A DNA stretch of 64,000 nt from Streptomyces rishiriensis (GTDB lineage Bacteria > Actinomycetota > Actinomycetes > Streptomycetales > Streptomycetaceae), in assembly GCF_003112535.1 (NCBI RefSeq), contig NZ_BEWA01000016.1:248001-312000 (forward strand), in the 5' to 3' direction. Positions 35,231 through 44,196 of this stretch are shown here, in pieces. The notes under the pieces were generated by a model. That model was not told the DNA's origin. It ran no database searches and worked only from the letters and a program-made list of their open reading frames with translations. Each line of letters starts with the position of its first letter. Within the stretch, counting starts at the first letter, position 1. A program made the translations under genes and the position numbers.

Positions 35231-35626
35231 ATGGCCAGCAACAACGTCGACGTCGCGCGAGAGTACTTCCAGGCCGTCCAGAAGGGTGACCTGGCCAAAG
35301 TGGGCGAGCTTCTGGACGAGGGGATCGTCTGGCATCAGCCGGGCAGCAACCAGTTCTCCGGTGCGCGAAAGGGACGCGACGCCGTCTTCGCCATGCTCGG
35401 CGGGATGATGGAGGCGAGTCAGGGCACCTTCGCCATCGACGCGATCCACGCTCTCATGGGCAACGGCGACACTGTGGCCGCCTCGATCCATTTCGCAGGG
35501 CGGCGCCAGGACGCCTCCATGAGCATGGACGGCGTGGACGTCCTGCACCTCAAGGACGGCAAGATCGTCGAGATGTGGCTGTTCTCCGGAGACCAGGACG
35601 CCGAGGACGCCTTCTGGGGGCGGTAG
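35231..35626 (+). CDS. NTF2-like/SnoaL-type small protein
   Basis: 131 aa from ATG 35231 with GGGAG 9 nt upstream. NTF2-fold landmarks: NNVDVAREYFQAVQKGDLAK, EGIVWHQPGSNQFSG, and a C-terminal KIVEMWLFSGDQ. The family includes steroid isomerases and polyketide cyclases as well as non-enzymatic binding proteins. It lies between the CGNR regulator and a frameshifted HxlR gene; HxlR-type control of such proteins is common, so the pair may have worked together. Confidence 0.82.
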   Translation: MASNNVDVAREYFQAVQKGDLAKVGELLDEGIVWHQPGSNQFSGARKGRDAVFAMLGGMMEASQGTFAIDAIHALMGNGDTVAASIHFAGRRQDASMSMDGVDVLHLKDGKIVEMWLFSGDQDAEDAFWGR

Positions 35627-35824
35627 GCCGCCCGCGCCCTTCCCGGGCGAAAGAGGTCGGCCGCGAACTCTGGACACGCGGCCCGCGGCGGCCGTCCCGT
35701 GCCGAGGAATCCGCTGCCGGCGATCAGCATCCAGATGCCACGGGGGCGGCTGTTCAGGGCGCCGCACCCTCGGGTCCACCGTCGCGGCGTTCCGCTATGG
35801 GTTACCGAGGTAACCGGGCAGGGG

Positions 35825-36198
35825 TCATTGGCGCGCGTCGTAGCTCTCGCGTGCCGCGAGTACCTCGGTGAAGTGTTCCTCGGCCCAGCGGCCCAGTGCC
35901 TGAAGCGGGACATGAAGAGCGCGCCCCAGCGCGGTCAGCTCGATTCGACCCGGGGCGGGACCTCGCGGCACACCTGCCGGGTGACGAGCCCGTCCCGTTC
36001 CAGGTCCCGGAGCGTCCCGGTGAGGACCTTGGCGCTGATGCCGTCGACGCTGGTACGCAGATCGCGGAAGCGCATGGGGCCTGTGCTGAGCGCGATGACC
36101 ACCATGGCCGTCCACTTGTTGGCGATGCGGGCGAGCGAGGTGCGGGACGGGCAGGTCGCCGACATGACATCGAAGGTCGGAAGCCGTGGCAGCGTCAT
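35825..36198 (-). pseudogene. HxlR-family regulator with single-base deletion
   Basis: From the ATG at 36198 the HTH_HxlR domain is clear: LARIANKWTAMVVIALSTGP, FRDLRTSVDGISAKVLTGTL, RDLERDGLVTRQVCREVPPR. The frame then ends early (VESS, stop). The expected continuation ELTALGRALHVPLQALGRWA appears in another frame, ending at 35825. The family consensus at this point is VEYxLT; loss of one A in the TAC codon near 35944-35946 explains the shift. The restored protein would be about 124 aa, normal for HxlR. Real pseudogene or a sequencing indel. No Cys suggests a non-formaldehyde type, but one Cys at TCPSRTS resembles the redox-sensing position. Confidence 0.72.
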
Positions 36199-36250
36199 AC
36201 GCCCTCATCGGTTGCATCGAGGTGACTGTTACCGAAGGTAAGCATAAGAC

Positions 36251-36480
36251 GTGGCGAAACGCCGGACGGGCCGCCAGGTCGTCAAGCCGGTCACCCCGCG
36301 GGAGAAAGCCAGCGCGATCCACTCGCTCGCCCAGGACGAAGAGGTCGCCGCGCGGGTCACCGGCGACCTGCTGCGCAGGCCGGCGGTCGTCGCGCAGGTC
36401 AAGGACGAGGACAAAGGACCGGGTGGTTGAGGAACTGACCCGCGAGGCGGGTGTTCTTCGGCGGCTGCTGATACGCGGTC
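36251..36480 (+). pseudogene. Fragment of a DUF6192-like Streptomyces protein
   Basis: GTG 36251 opens a 59-aa frame reading RRTGRQVVKPVTPREKASAI, then AQDEEVAARVTGDLLRRPAV and VAQVKDEDK, then stop. A second frame continues directly with DRVVEELTRE and LRRLLIRGLKEQPR. The repeat-type LLRRPxVVAQV and RVVEELTRD phrases recall DUF6192-type proteins of Streptomyces. N- and C-terminal parts are gone, and the remaining piece is frameshifted. It marks decay in this stretch. The likeness is from memory of the family; a search is needed to confirm it. Confidence 0.45.
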
Positions 36481-36723
36481 TCAAGGAACAGCCGCGCCCG
36501 TCCGGGGCGTGGCGGCCAGTCGCAGGCCGACTTCCACGAGGGTCCAGCCGAGGCGGGTCCGGAGGCTCCCGAGGGTCCGGGGGCCGGCGAGGTCCCGGGG
36601 GGCGGCGGTGAGCCGGGCGGTGGCGGCGAGGCGGTGGGCGCCGGCTTCGGCCCGGAGCTCGACGGCGCGGACGTGGTGCAGGGCGAGATGGGTCTCGGGG
36701 TGCATCGGGCGATGGCCTCTCAT
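36481..36723 (-). CDS. Small hypothetical protein overlapping the winged-helix gene
   Basis: 80 aa with the ATG at 36723 overlapping the stop of the upstream regulator (ATGA), so probably translated from the same message. Helical, Ala/Arg-rich: MHPETHLALHHVRAVELRAE, then LRTRLGWTLVEVGLRLAATP. This pattern is common in small proteins encoded after transcription factors in Streptomyces; function unknown. An internal ATG at 36705 (MHPETH) is an alternative start. Confidence 0.6.
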   Translation of the reverse strand: MRGHRPMHPETHLALHHVRAVELRAEAGAHRLAATARLTAAPRDLAGPRTLGSLRTRLGWTLVEVGLRLAATPRTGAAVP

Positions 36724-37304
36724 TCCGTGGACAAGGGGAATGCGCGGGTCTGGATGCGTACCTGGGCGGCGTCGGCGTTGTCTTCGTCGATCGCACGGTC
36801 GCGGTAGGTCTCGACGAGCGCGTGCATCTTCTCGACCAGTTCTCGGGCGAGTCCGGGCGTCAGCCGTAGCGTCGCGCTGCTCAGGTCCCAGGTCCGGTTC
36901 CACTCTTCCGGCCAGGTGTGCCGGTTACCGAGCCAGGTCGACAGATCGCGGGTCTGAGCGGTCGCGACCTCATGGAGGTAGGTGTCGGCGGCCCCGCGCA
37001 CCTCCGGGTTGGCGTCCGCGAGCAGGGCGTCGTCGAAGCGCAGCCCCTGATGGGCGGCCTTCCACCAGCGCTCCCTGCCCTTGCCTCGCTCAGGGGCGTC
37101 CTCGATGAAGCCGTGGGCGGCCAGCTGTCGCAGGTGGTAGCTGGTGGCTCCGCTCGACTCCCCCAGTTTCTCGGCCAGTTGGGACGCCGTGGCCGGGCCG
37201 CCGAAGCGCAGGGCGTCCAGCAGCTGCATGCGCAGGGGATGGGCGAGCCCGCGCAGCGAGCGGGCGTCGAGACTGCGGACCCGTGGGTCCCGGGGCTCGT
37301 TCAT
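36720..37304 (-). CDS. ArsR-like winged-helix transcriptional regulator
   Basis: 194 aa from the ATG at 37304 (MNEPRDPRVRSLDARSLRGL). The HTH is the HTH_20-type: LAHPLRMQLLDALRFGGPAT, SQLAEKLGESSGATSYHLRQ, LAAHGFIEDAPERGKGRERW. The C-terminal effector part (about 90-194) contains WLGNRHTWPEEWNRTWDLSS. A 50-bp TTGCAA-type palindrome ends 16 nt upstream of the start, so autoregulation is likely. The next gene overlaps its stop. An in-frame ATG at 37340 lies inside the palindrome and was not chosen. Confidence 0.87.
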   Translation of the reverse strand: MNEPRDPRVRSLDARSLRGLAHPLRMQLLDALRFGGPATASQLAEKLGESSGATSYHLRQLAAHGFIEDAPERGKGRERWWKAAHQGLRFDDALLADANPEVRGAADTYLHEVATAQTRDLSTWLGNRHTWPEEWNRTWDLSSATLRLTPGLARELVEKMHALVETYRDRAIDEDNADAAQVRIQTRAFPLSTE

Positions 37305-37319
37305 GAGCACGAAGATACC

Positions 37320-37369
37320 CTTGCAAAGAATCTGTTGCAATGATTCCTTTGCAACAGGTTCTTTGCAAG
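37320..37369. promoter_or_regulatory. 50-bp imperfect palindrome with four TTGCAA boxes
   Basis: Left arm CTTGCAAAGAA-T-CTGTTGCAA, 8-nt centre, right arm TTGCAACAG-G-TTCTTTGCAAG; 20 of 21 positions pair. It contains two nested inverted repeats, each with a TTGCAA core. It sits directly upstream of the winged-helix regulator gene and 30 nt behind the YqeY stop. The low G/C content for this genome supports an operator/promoter rather than a terminator. Confidence 0.75.
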
Positions 37370-37398
37370 TTCCGCAGGTTCCTTGTGCGTTCCGGGGA

Positions 37399-37752
37399 TC
37401 AGGCGGGGTCGAGGAAGCGCAGCAGTACAGCGGCCTCGGCGCGCAGTCGTGCGGCTCGGTCGGCGTGCGCCGGGTCGGTCAACTGCGCTGCGGCTTCCAG
37501 TCGTTCGGCGGCCTCGGCGCGCACGATGTCCGCCGCTTCTCCCTCGCTCAGGTCACGTCGGACCGCCTCGGTGGCCCCGACGCCCACCGGTGACTGTTCG
37601 AGGGCCACACCGCGCAGCCGGGCTTCGTCCACGGGGACCGCCTCCGCGTTGTCCAGCGCGGCGAGCGTCGCGCGCAGCGCGCTCACCGTGGTCTTGTCAC
37701 GGGCGCGCATCGCTTCCGGAAGGGCTTGACGCATGAGGGCACGGAGAGACAT
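37399..37752 (-). CDS. GatB/YqeY-domain protein
   Basis: 117 aa from the ATG at 37752. The YqeY pattern is MSLRALMRQALPEAMRARDK, then TVSALRATLAALDNAEAV, with a Glu-rich helix region and a basic C-terminal. Homologous to the tRNA-binding tail of the GatB amidotransferase subunit, function as a free domain unclear. Stands alone; downstream on the same strand lies the regulator with the palindrome. Confidence 0.82.
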   Translation of the reverse strand: MSLRALMRQALPEAMRARDKTTVSALRATLAALDNAEAVPVDEARLRGVALEQSPVGVGATEAVRRDLSEGEAADIVRAEAAERLEAAAQLTDPAHADRAARLRAEAAVLLRFLDPA

Positions 37753-37999
37753 GCCGGGACCCTACGGTCGCGTCGCCGGCCCCACAACGGGATATCCCGG
37801 CAGGAGCCGGTATCCCGCCGACCGCCCCGGCGTGTCCCCTCGGGGCGTGGCGCGAGCGACGCGGGGCCGCCGGTCGCACCGCTCCTTTCGGCGGCCGGTC
37901 CGAGCGGGAGGGCGGAGGGGCCGTCACCGCCGGGCGGGGTTGCGCCGCTGCTCGGGTTCGCTCCAGGGCTCCTGGCGCGGGGTCCACGTCAACGGCTCG

Positions 38000-38302
38000 T
38001 CATGCGCTGGTGGTCAGCGGGTTCAGGAACGTCAGCACGGAGGCGTCCTCTTCGATCAGCGGGACGAGCGCGGCGTTGAAAGGGGGGCCGTACGGGGCGT
38101 TCAGGTGCGCGGTGAAGGCGTCCTCGTCGCGGTACACCTCGAAGATCCAGAAGGCGCGGGGGGCGGCTTCCCTGGTGTAGACGTCGAAGACGAGGTTGCC
38201 CTCTTCCTCGCGCACCTTCAGGGCGTACGCGCCGATCAGGCGGGCGACCTCCTCCTGTGCTCCCTCACGGGCGGTGAACTCGGCGAGCAGGGTCTTCTTC
38301 AT
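38000..38302 (-). CDS. ABM-domain monooxygenase-like protein
   Basis: 100 aa with the ferredoxin-like fold of antibiotic biosynthesis monooxygenases: MKKTLLAEFTAREGAQEEVA, then NLVFDVYTREAAPRAFWIFE and VYRDEDAFTAHLNAP. Such proteins are heme- or quinol-linked oxygenases or small binding proteins. A perfect palindrome matching the sugar-regulon operator lies about 115 nt upstream of its ATG, which links it tentatively to the LacI regulator at 42809. Function here unknown. Confidence 0.85.
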   Translation of the reverse strand: MKKTLLAEFTAREGAQEEVARLIGAYALKVREEEGNLVFDVYTREAAPRAFWIFEVYRDEDAFTAHLNAPYGPPFNAALVPLIEEDASVLTFLNPLTTSA

Positions 38303-38413
38303 GGTCGTTTCCTTGATCGTGGAGGGCTGGCCAGCAGTGGGGCGCGGACCGGACGCCGGGGGCGCCGCTCGCCGGACAGGGGATGCAGTCGTCGATCCAT
38401 GCCGTCGCGAACC

Positions 38414-38429
38414 ATGTCATCGATGACAT
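38414..38429. promoter_or_regulatory. Perfect palindrome ATGTCATCGATGACAT, candidate LacI operator
   Basis: 16-bp perfect palindrome with the same TGTCA-N4-TGACA half-sites as the sites at 39644-39672. It lies between the kinase stop and the ABM gene start. Low conservation of the centre (TCGA versus ACGA) is normal for LacI-family sites. Confidence 0.6.
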
Positions 38430-38514
38430 CGCGCGGCCCGATCATGGACGCAACGCCGCGCAGGAGTCAACGGTGCGGGGCGGCGCGCTCGCCGACGCGG
38501 TCCGCCCGGACCCG

Positions 38515-39477
38515 TCAGACGCCGCCGGCGGGCGTGAGCGCTTCCAGCTGGTCCCGCCACGGCGGATTGGGACCGGCGACCGAGCAGGTCAGGGCTGCGA
38601 CCCGGGCGCCGAACCGGCAGGCTTCCGCGACCGCGTCGAGACCGAGGCCGTCCAGTCGGCCGCCGAGGAGGCCGTGGGCGCCGAGATGGTGCAGCAGGCC
38701 CGCGGTGAAGGAGTCTCCCGCGCCCACCGTGTCGACGACCTGTGCGGTCACCGCGGGCACCCGCACCCGCTCGCCGTCGAGCGAGGCCAGGGCGCCGTCG
38801 GAGCCGAGGGTGATCACGACGAGCCGTACCCCGGCCGCGTGCCAGAGGTCGCACGCCTGCTCGGGTGCGACGCCGGGCAGCAGAAGCTCCAGGTCGTCCG
38901 CGCTCAGGCGCAGGACGTCGGCGAGGGCGCACCAGCGAGCCAGCCGGGCGCGGTAGGTCTCCGGGCGCACCAGCAACGGCCGGACGTTGGGATCGATGCT
39001 GATGGTGGCCCGCGGAGCCGCCGCCGCCAGGAACTCCTCCACCACCGCACCGCCGGGCTCGCGGATCAGGGCCAGCGAGCCGGTGTGCACGCAGGCGGTG
39101 CCGGACAGGTCCACCCGTGCCAGTTCCGCCGGCGCCCACTGCCAGTCGGCCGTGTTCTGCGCGTGGAAGGAGAACGCGGCCTGTCCGGCGGGGTCCAGCT
39201 CGGCCACGGCCAGCGTGCTGGGCTCGGCCGCGTCGACGGCGTACGACAGGTCGACGCCGGACGCCTCCAGGTGGGCCCGGAACAGGCGGCCGAAGACGTC
39301 GCCGGACAGCCGCGCCAGGAAGCGGGCCGGTGTGCCGAGCCGGGCCAGGGCCACTGCCGTGTTCGCAGGTCCGCCGCCGGGAAGCACCCGCAGGGCGAGT
39401 TCGTTCGCGGCGGGCGCCGCTTCGGTGAAGGCGTCCGCGACGCACTCTCCCACCACGGTGATCTGACGCGGGTTCAT
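38515..39477 (-). CDS. PfkB-family carbohydrate kinase (probable fructokinase)
   Basis: 320-aa ribokinase-family enzyme. The PfkB signatures are LRVLPGGGPANTAVALARLG near the N terminus and DTVGAGDSFTAGLLHHLGAH with the catalytic Asp near residue 256. Starts at the ATG at 39477 (MNPRQITVVGECVADAF). Divergent from a fructose-type ABC transporter with two operator-like palindromes between, so it most likely phosphorylates the imported sugar. The exact sugar (fructose or another ketose) is inferred from context. Confidence 0.9.
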   Translation of the reverse strand: MNPRQITVVGECVADAFTEAAPAANELALRVLPGGGPANTAVALARLGTPARFLARLSGDVFGRLFRAHLEASGVDLSYAVDAAEPSTLAVAELDPAGQAAFSFHAQNTADWQWAPAELARVDLSGTACVHTGSLALIREPGGAVVEEFLAAAAPRATISIDPNVRPLLVRPETYRARLARWCALADVLRLSADDLELLLPGVAPEQACDLWHAAGVRLVVITLGSDGALASLDGERVRVPAVTAQVVDTVGAGDSFTAGLLHHLGAHGLLGGRLDGLGLDAVAEACRFGARVAALTCSVAGPNPPWRDQLEALTPAGGV

Positions 39478-39643
39478 GGGCTGCTCTCTCTCGAAAGGGC
39501 TCGGAAAGGCCGGGCGAGGGGCGGTGCGGTGACACAGCCATGACCGGCTGCGCGGAGGCGGCGGCTACGGACGTTGCCGATTTGTGACGAGTGGAAGGCA
39601 TTGACGTTGCCGGGATCCGGAGTCCATCATCCTCGCCAGGCAG

Positions 39644-39672
39644 TGTCAACGATGACATAAGTCAACGATGAC
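39644..39672. promoter_or_regulatory. Tandem TGTCA-N4-TGACA palindromes (candidate LacI operators)
   Basis: TGTCAACGATGACA at 39644-39657 and GTCAACGATGAC at 39661-39672, 17 bp apart by start. They lie in the divergent space between the PfkB kinase and the binding-protein gene, 63 nt from the latter's start. They fit the downstream LacI-family regulator as binding protein; a third copy is at 38414. Confidence 0.75.
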
Positions 39673-39734
39673 ACCCCGGGCGGCACGCTCTCCTCCCAAC
39701 CCCGGTGCCGCCCGCTATCCCACAGGAGTCGATC

Positions 39735-40751
39735 ATGTCTCGCACCACTCGCCTGTCCTCCTCCCTCCTCAGAGCAGCCGCGGTCACGGGCGTCGCCGCC
39801 CTCACCCTGACGGCCTGCGGGTCCGGCTCCGGCTCGGGCTCCTCCGGTTCCGGCTCGGGCAGCGTGAAGGTCGGTCTGATCACCAAGACCGACACCAACC
39901 CGTTCTTCGTGAAGATGAAGGAGGGCGCGGAGAAGGCCGCCAAGGAGAACGGCGCCGAACTGTCCACCGCCGCAGGCAAGTTCGACGGGGACAACGCCGG
40001 GCAGGTCACGGCCATCGAGAACATGGTCGCCGCCGGCGTCAAGGGCATCCTGATCACCCCGAGCGACTCCAAGGCGATCGTGCCGGCGATCCAGAAGGCC
40101 CGCGCCAAGGGCGTCCTGGTCATCGCGCTGGACACGCCGACCGAGCCGCAGAGCGCGGTCGACGCCCTCTTCGCCACCGACAACCTCAAGGCCGGCCAGC
40201 TGATCGGCGAGTACGCCAAGGCCGCCATGAAGGGCAAGACGGCGAAGATAGCCGCCCTCGACCTGGCTCCCGGCGTCTCCGTCGGCGTCCAGCGGCACGA
40301 CGGTTTCCTCAAGGGCTTCGGCGCCACCGAGAAGGACGTGGTGTGTGCCCAGGACACCGGCGGCGACCAGACCAAGGGGCAGACCGCGATGGAGAACTGC
40401 CTGCAGAAGTCGCCCGACATCAACGTCGTCTACACGATCAACGAGCCGGCCGCTCTGGGCGCGTACACCGCGCTGAAGGCCAAGGGCCGGGAGAAGGACG
40501 TGCTGATCGTCTCCGTGGACGGCGGCTGCACCGGCACCCAGGCCGTCAAGGACGGCAAGATCGCCGCGACGTCGCAGCAGTACCCCCTGAAGATGGCCGC
40601 CGAGGGCGTCAAGGCCGTCGTCACGTACGCCAAGGACGGCAAGAAGGCGTCCGGTTACACCGACACCGGCGTCACGCTGATCACCGACAAGGCGCAGGCC
40701 GGGGTCACGTCGAAGGACACCGCCTTCGGCCTGGAGAACTGCTGGGGCTGA
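39735..40751 (+). CDS. frcB: Sugar ABC transporter substrate-binding lipoprotein (FrcB-like)
   Basis: 338 aa, ribose/fructose-type periplasmic-binding protein. Signal peptide ends in the lipobox LTAC with Cys28 as lipid anchor, then a Gly/Ser linker. Core motifs: VGLITKTDTNPFFVKMKEGA, GILITPSDSKAIVPAIQKAR, VIALDTPTEP, IVSVDGGCTGTQAVKDG. The ATPDN-type segment LFATDNLKAGQLIGEYAKAA matches FrcB of fructose uptake systems. ATG 39735 has CAGGAG 6 nt upstream. The first gene of the transporter operon; permease and ATPase follow after a 152-nt space with a hairpin. Confidence 0.9.
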   Translation: MSRTTRLSSSLLRAAAVTGVAALTLTACGSGSGSGSSGSGSGSVKVGLITKTDTNPFFVKMKEGAEKAAKENGAELSTAAGKFDGDNAGQVTAIENMVAAGVKGILITPSDSKAIVPAIQKARAKGVLVIALDTPTEPQSAVDALFATDNLKAGQLIGEYAKAAMKGKTAKIAALDLAPGVSVGVQRHDGFLKGFGATEKDVVCAQDTGGDQTKGQTAMENCLQKSPDINVVYTINEPAALGAYTALKAKGREKDVLIVSVDGGCTGTQAVKDGKIAATSQQYPLKMAAEGVKAVVTYAKDGKKASGYTDTGVTLITDKAQAGVTSKDTAFGLENCWG

Positions 40752-40791
40752 GCCCTCCCCGGCCCGCACGACACCGTCACTCCCCTCGGCG

Positions 40792-40830
40792 GGGCGGTCG
40801 GCCCACCTCCCGGAACAGGGACGACCGCCC
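40792..40830. terminator. Hairpin between binding protein and permease genes
   Basis: Perfect 9-bp arms (GGGCGGTCG/CGACCGCCC) with a 21-nt loop. In binding-protein-first operons such a hairpin often gives partial termination or 3' protection, raising receptor level over permease. A weak signal on its own. Confidence 0.4.
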
Positions 40831-40903
40831 GCCTTGTCCCGGCGGCGAGAGTCTCGGCCCTCGTCCCCCGCCAAGGACATCTGTCTTCCGACAAGGACTT
40901 CGC

Positions 40904-41895
40904 ATGACAGCCACGACCACGCCGTACTCGGAGCTCAAAGCGCCGACCACGGTCCGCAGACTGCTCACGGCGCCGACCACCGGCCCCCTGGCCGCTCTCC
41001 TTCTGGCCTGCGCCTTCTTCTCCTTCTCGACCGACCAGTTCCTGACCGGCGGGAACTTCTCACTGATCGTGCAGCAGGTCATGGTCGTGGGCACCCTCGC
41101 CATCGGGCAGACCCTGATCATCCTCACGGCGGGGATCGACCTGTCGTGCGGGGCGGTGATGGCGTTCGGCAGCATCGTGATCGCCAAGACGGCGGCCGAG
41201 GGCTCCGTCCCGCCGCTCGTGGCGATCGCGCTCGGCCTGGCCGTCTGCGGCGGCTTCGGGCTGCTCAACGGGTTCCTCGTGCAGAAGATCCCGCTGCCGC
41301 CGTTCATCGTGACCCTCGGCATGCTCAACGTGGCGTTCGCGCTGACCCACATCTACTCCGCGGAGCAGACGGTCACCAGCCTGCCCGGCCCGCTGACCGC
41401 GCTCGGGGAGACCTTCCCGATGGGGCACACGGACATCACCTACGGCTCCCTGGTCACCATCGGCCTGTTCCTCCTCCTCGCCTACGCGTTGAGCAGCACC
41501 GGCTGGGGCCGGCACGTCTACGCCCTCGGCAACAGCGCCGAGGCCGCCCGGCTGAACGGCATCCGCACCTCCCGCCTCACCATCGGCATCTACACGGTGG
41601 CCGGCCTCCTCTACGGCGTCGCCGCCCTGCTGCTCATCTCCCGCACCGGGGTCGGCGACCCGCAGGCCGGGCAGACCGACAACCTCGACAGCATCACCGC
41701 CGTGGTGCTCGGCGGCACCAGCCTCTTCGGCGGCCGGGGCTCGGTCCTGGGCACCTTCATCGGCGTCCTCATCGTGGGCGTGTTCCGCAACGGCCTGCAG
41801 CTGATGGGCGTCGCCTCCATCTACCAGACCCTGATCACCGGCATCCTGGTGATCCTCGCGGTGACCGTCGACCAGATCTCCCGGAAGAAGGCCCG

Positions 41896-41899
<4 letters not shown>
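40904..41899 (+). CDS. frcC: Sugar ABC transporter permease (FrcC-like)
   Basis: 331 aa with about eight to ten helices, of the RbsC-type BPD family. Signature stretches: GQTLIILTAGIDLSCGAVMA, GLLNGFLVQKIPLPPFIVTLG, YALGNSAEAARLNGIRTSRL and TAVVLGGTSLFGGRGSVLGT. Starts at ATG 40904; the ATPase gene overlaps its stop by 4 nt. Forms the membrane channel of the fructose-type importer. Confidence 0.93.
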
Positions 41900-42732
<833 letters not shown>

Positions 42733-42808
42733 CAGCTCGACCCCGCTCTCACAGTTTCCGGCCGAGGCCGCGGCCGGAACCGAGAGCCCTCAGGAGACGG
42801 TTTCCTCC

Positions 42809-43840
42809 ATGGCAGCGAACCGCCGCCCCACCCTGGCCGACGTCGCCCGAGAAGTGGGCGTCAGCGCCAAGACGGTCTCCCGAGTCCTCAACGAGGACGG
42901 GCCCGCCTCCGCTCAGACCAGGGAACAGGTACTGGCCGCCGTGGCCAAGCTCGGCTTCCAGCCGAACCTCATGGCCCGCAACATCCGCGTCGGCGGCCCG
43001 GACACCACCATCGGCCTGGTCATCCCCGACCTCGCCAACCCCTTCTTCGGAGCCGTCGCGCGTTCCATCGAGGACACCGTCCGCGAACGGGGACTGACCC
43101 TGCTCATGGGCTCCTCCGCGGACGAGCCCGACCGTGAACGCGCCCTGACGGACAAGTTCCTGGCCCGTCGTGTCAGCATCCTCATCGTGGTGCCGTCCGT
43201 CGGCGCCGACCACTCCCACCTCAAGTCCCACCGCACGGCGGGGCTCCCCGTCATCTTCCTCGACCGGCCCGGAGTCGGCCTCGCCACGGACAGCATCGTC
43301 AGCTCCAACCGGGCCGGAGCCCACGACGGCGTCGCCCACCTCGTCGGCCACGGGCACCGGCGCATCGGCTTCGTCGGCGACCTGCCCCCGAAGCTGTACA
43401 CCCGTCGGGAACGTCTGGCCGGCTACCGCTCGGCGCTGCAGGAAGCCGGCATCCCCCACGACAGGACGCTCGTCACCAACGCCCACGACCAGCAGGGCGC
43501 CGAGGCCGCCACCGCCCGGCTCCTCGCCCTGGCCGATCCGCCCACGGCCCTCTTCGCCGGGAACAACATCATGGCCCTGGGCATAGTGGCCGAACTGGCC
43601 CGCAGCGGACGCAAGGACGTCGCCGTCGTCGCCTTCGACGACGTCTCGCTCGCCGAGGCCCTCGAACCGGCGCTGACCGTCGTCGCCCAGGACCCCGAAG
43701 AAATCGGCAGAACGGCGGCGACCACCGCACTGACCCGACTCGACGGCGACCGCTCCCGGGCCCGCACCATCACCGTCCCCACCCGGCTGATCGTCCGCGG
43801 CTCGGGCGAACTCCCCGTCGCCGCCCTGCAGGAGGCCTGA
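42809..43840 (+). CDS. LacI-family transcriptional regulator of the sugar locus
   Basis: 343 aa. HTH at the N terminus (RRPTLADVAREVGVSAKTVS and RVLNEDGPASAQTREQVLAA), hinge helix region around MARNIRVGG, then a periplasmic-binding-like effector domain (GLVIPDLANPFFGAVARSIE; VVAFDDVSLAEALEPALTVV). Follows the ATPase with a 76-nt gap in the same direction, so probably co-transcribed. It likely binds the TGTCA-N4-TGACA palindromes at 38414 and 39644-39672, released by the sugar or its phosphate. Confidence 0.93.
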   Translation: MAANRRPTLADVAREVGVSAKTVSRVLNEDGPASAQTREQVLAAVAKLGFQPNLMARNIRVGGPDTTIGLVIPDLANPFFGAVARSIEDTVRERGLTLLMGSSADEPDRERALTDKFLARRVSILIVVPSVGADHSHLKSHRTAGLPVIFLDRPGVGLATDSIVSSNRAGAHDGVAHLVGHGHRRIGFVGDLPPKLYTRRERLAGYRSALQEAGIPHDRTLVTNAHDQQGAEAATARLLALADPPTALFAGNNIMALGIVAELARSGRKDVAVVAFDDVSLAEALEPALTVVAQDPEEIGRTAATTALTRLDGDRSRARTITVPTRLIVRGSGELPVAALQEA

Positions 43841-44196
43841 GCGGCGGTCGTGGCCGTGCCGCCCCGGCCCGTGCGGCGGACCCGGCTCCGGTCCGGACCG
43901 GGTGTCGCCTCGGCCCGCGTCGAGGATCCCGGCCCGAAGTCGTCCTGGCCGACGAACGGCAGAACATGCGCCGCACCGCCCGCGCACAGTCAACGGCGTT
44001 GCCCCGGCGCGTGACGGTCACTAAGGTCAGTGGGGTGACTGCCGGGTCGGCCATGTGCCATGCACGAGTGGGGTTCCCGGCCTCGGCGTGAGCGCGAGGC
44101 GGGCAAGGGGCCCGCCGCCGTCTCCGTGTCCTTGCTCCCGCGCCCGAGTGCGGCGCCTCGCCCCAGCGGACCCAAGACCCGGAGACCACACCACTG
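43841..44196. other. Intergenic space, 356 nt, no supported gene
   Basis: I see no frame with good codon bias and no strong hairpin in this stretch. A short direct/inverted GTGAC/GTCAC cluster occurs at about 44010-44040, which may be promoter-proximal for the VOC gene. Confidence 0.4.
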
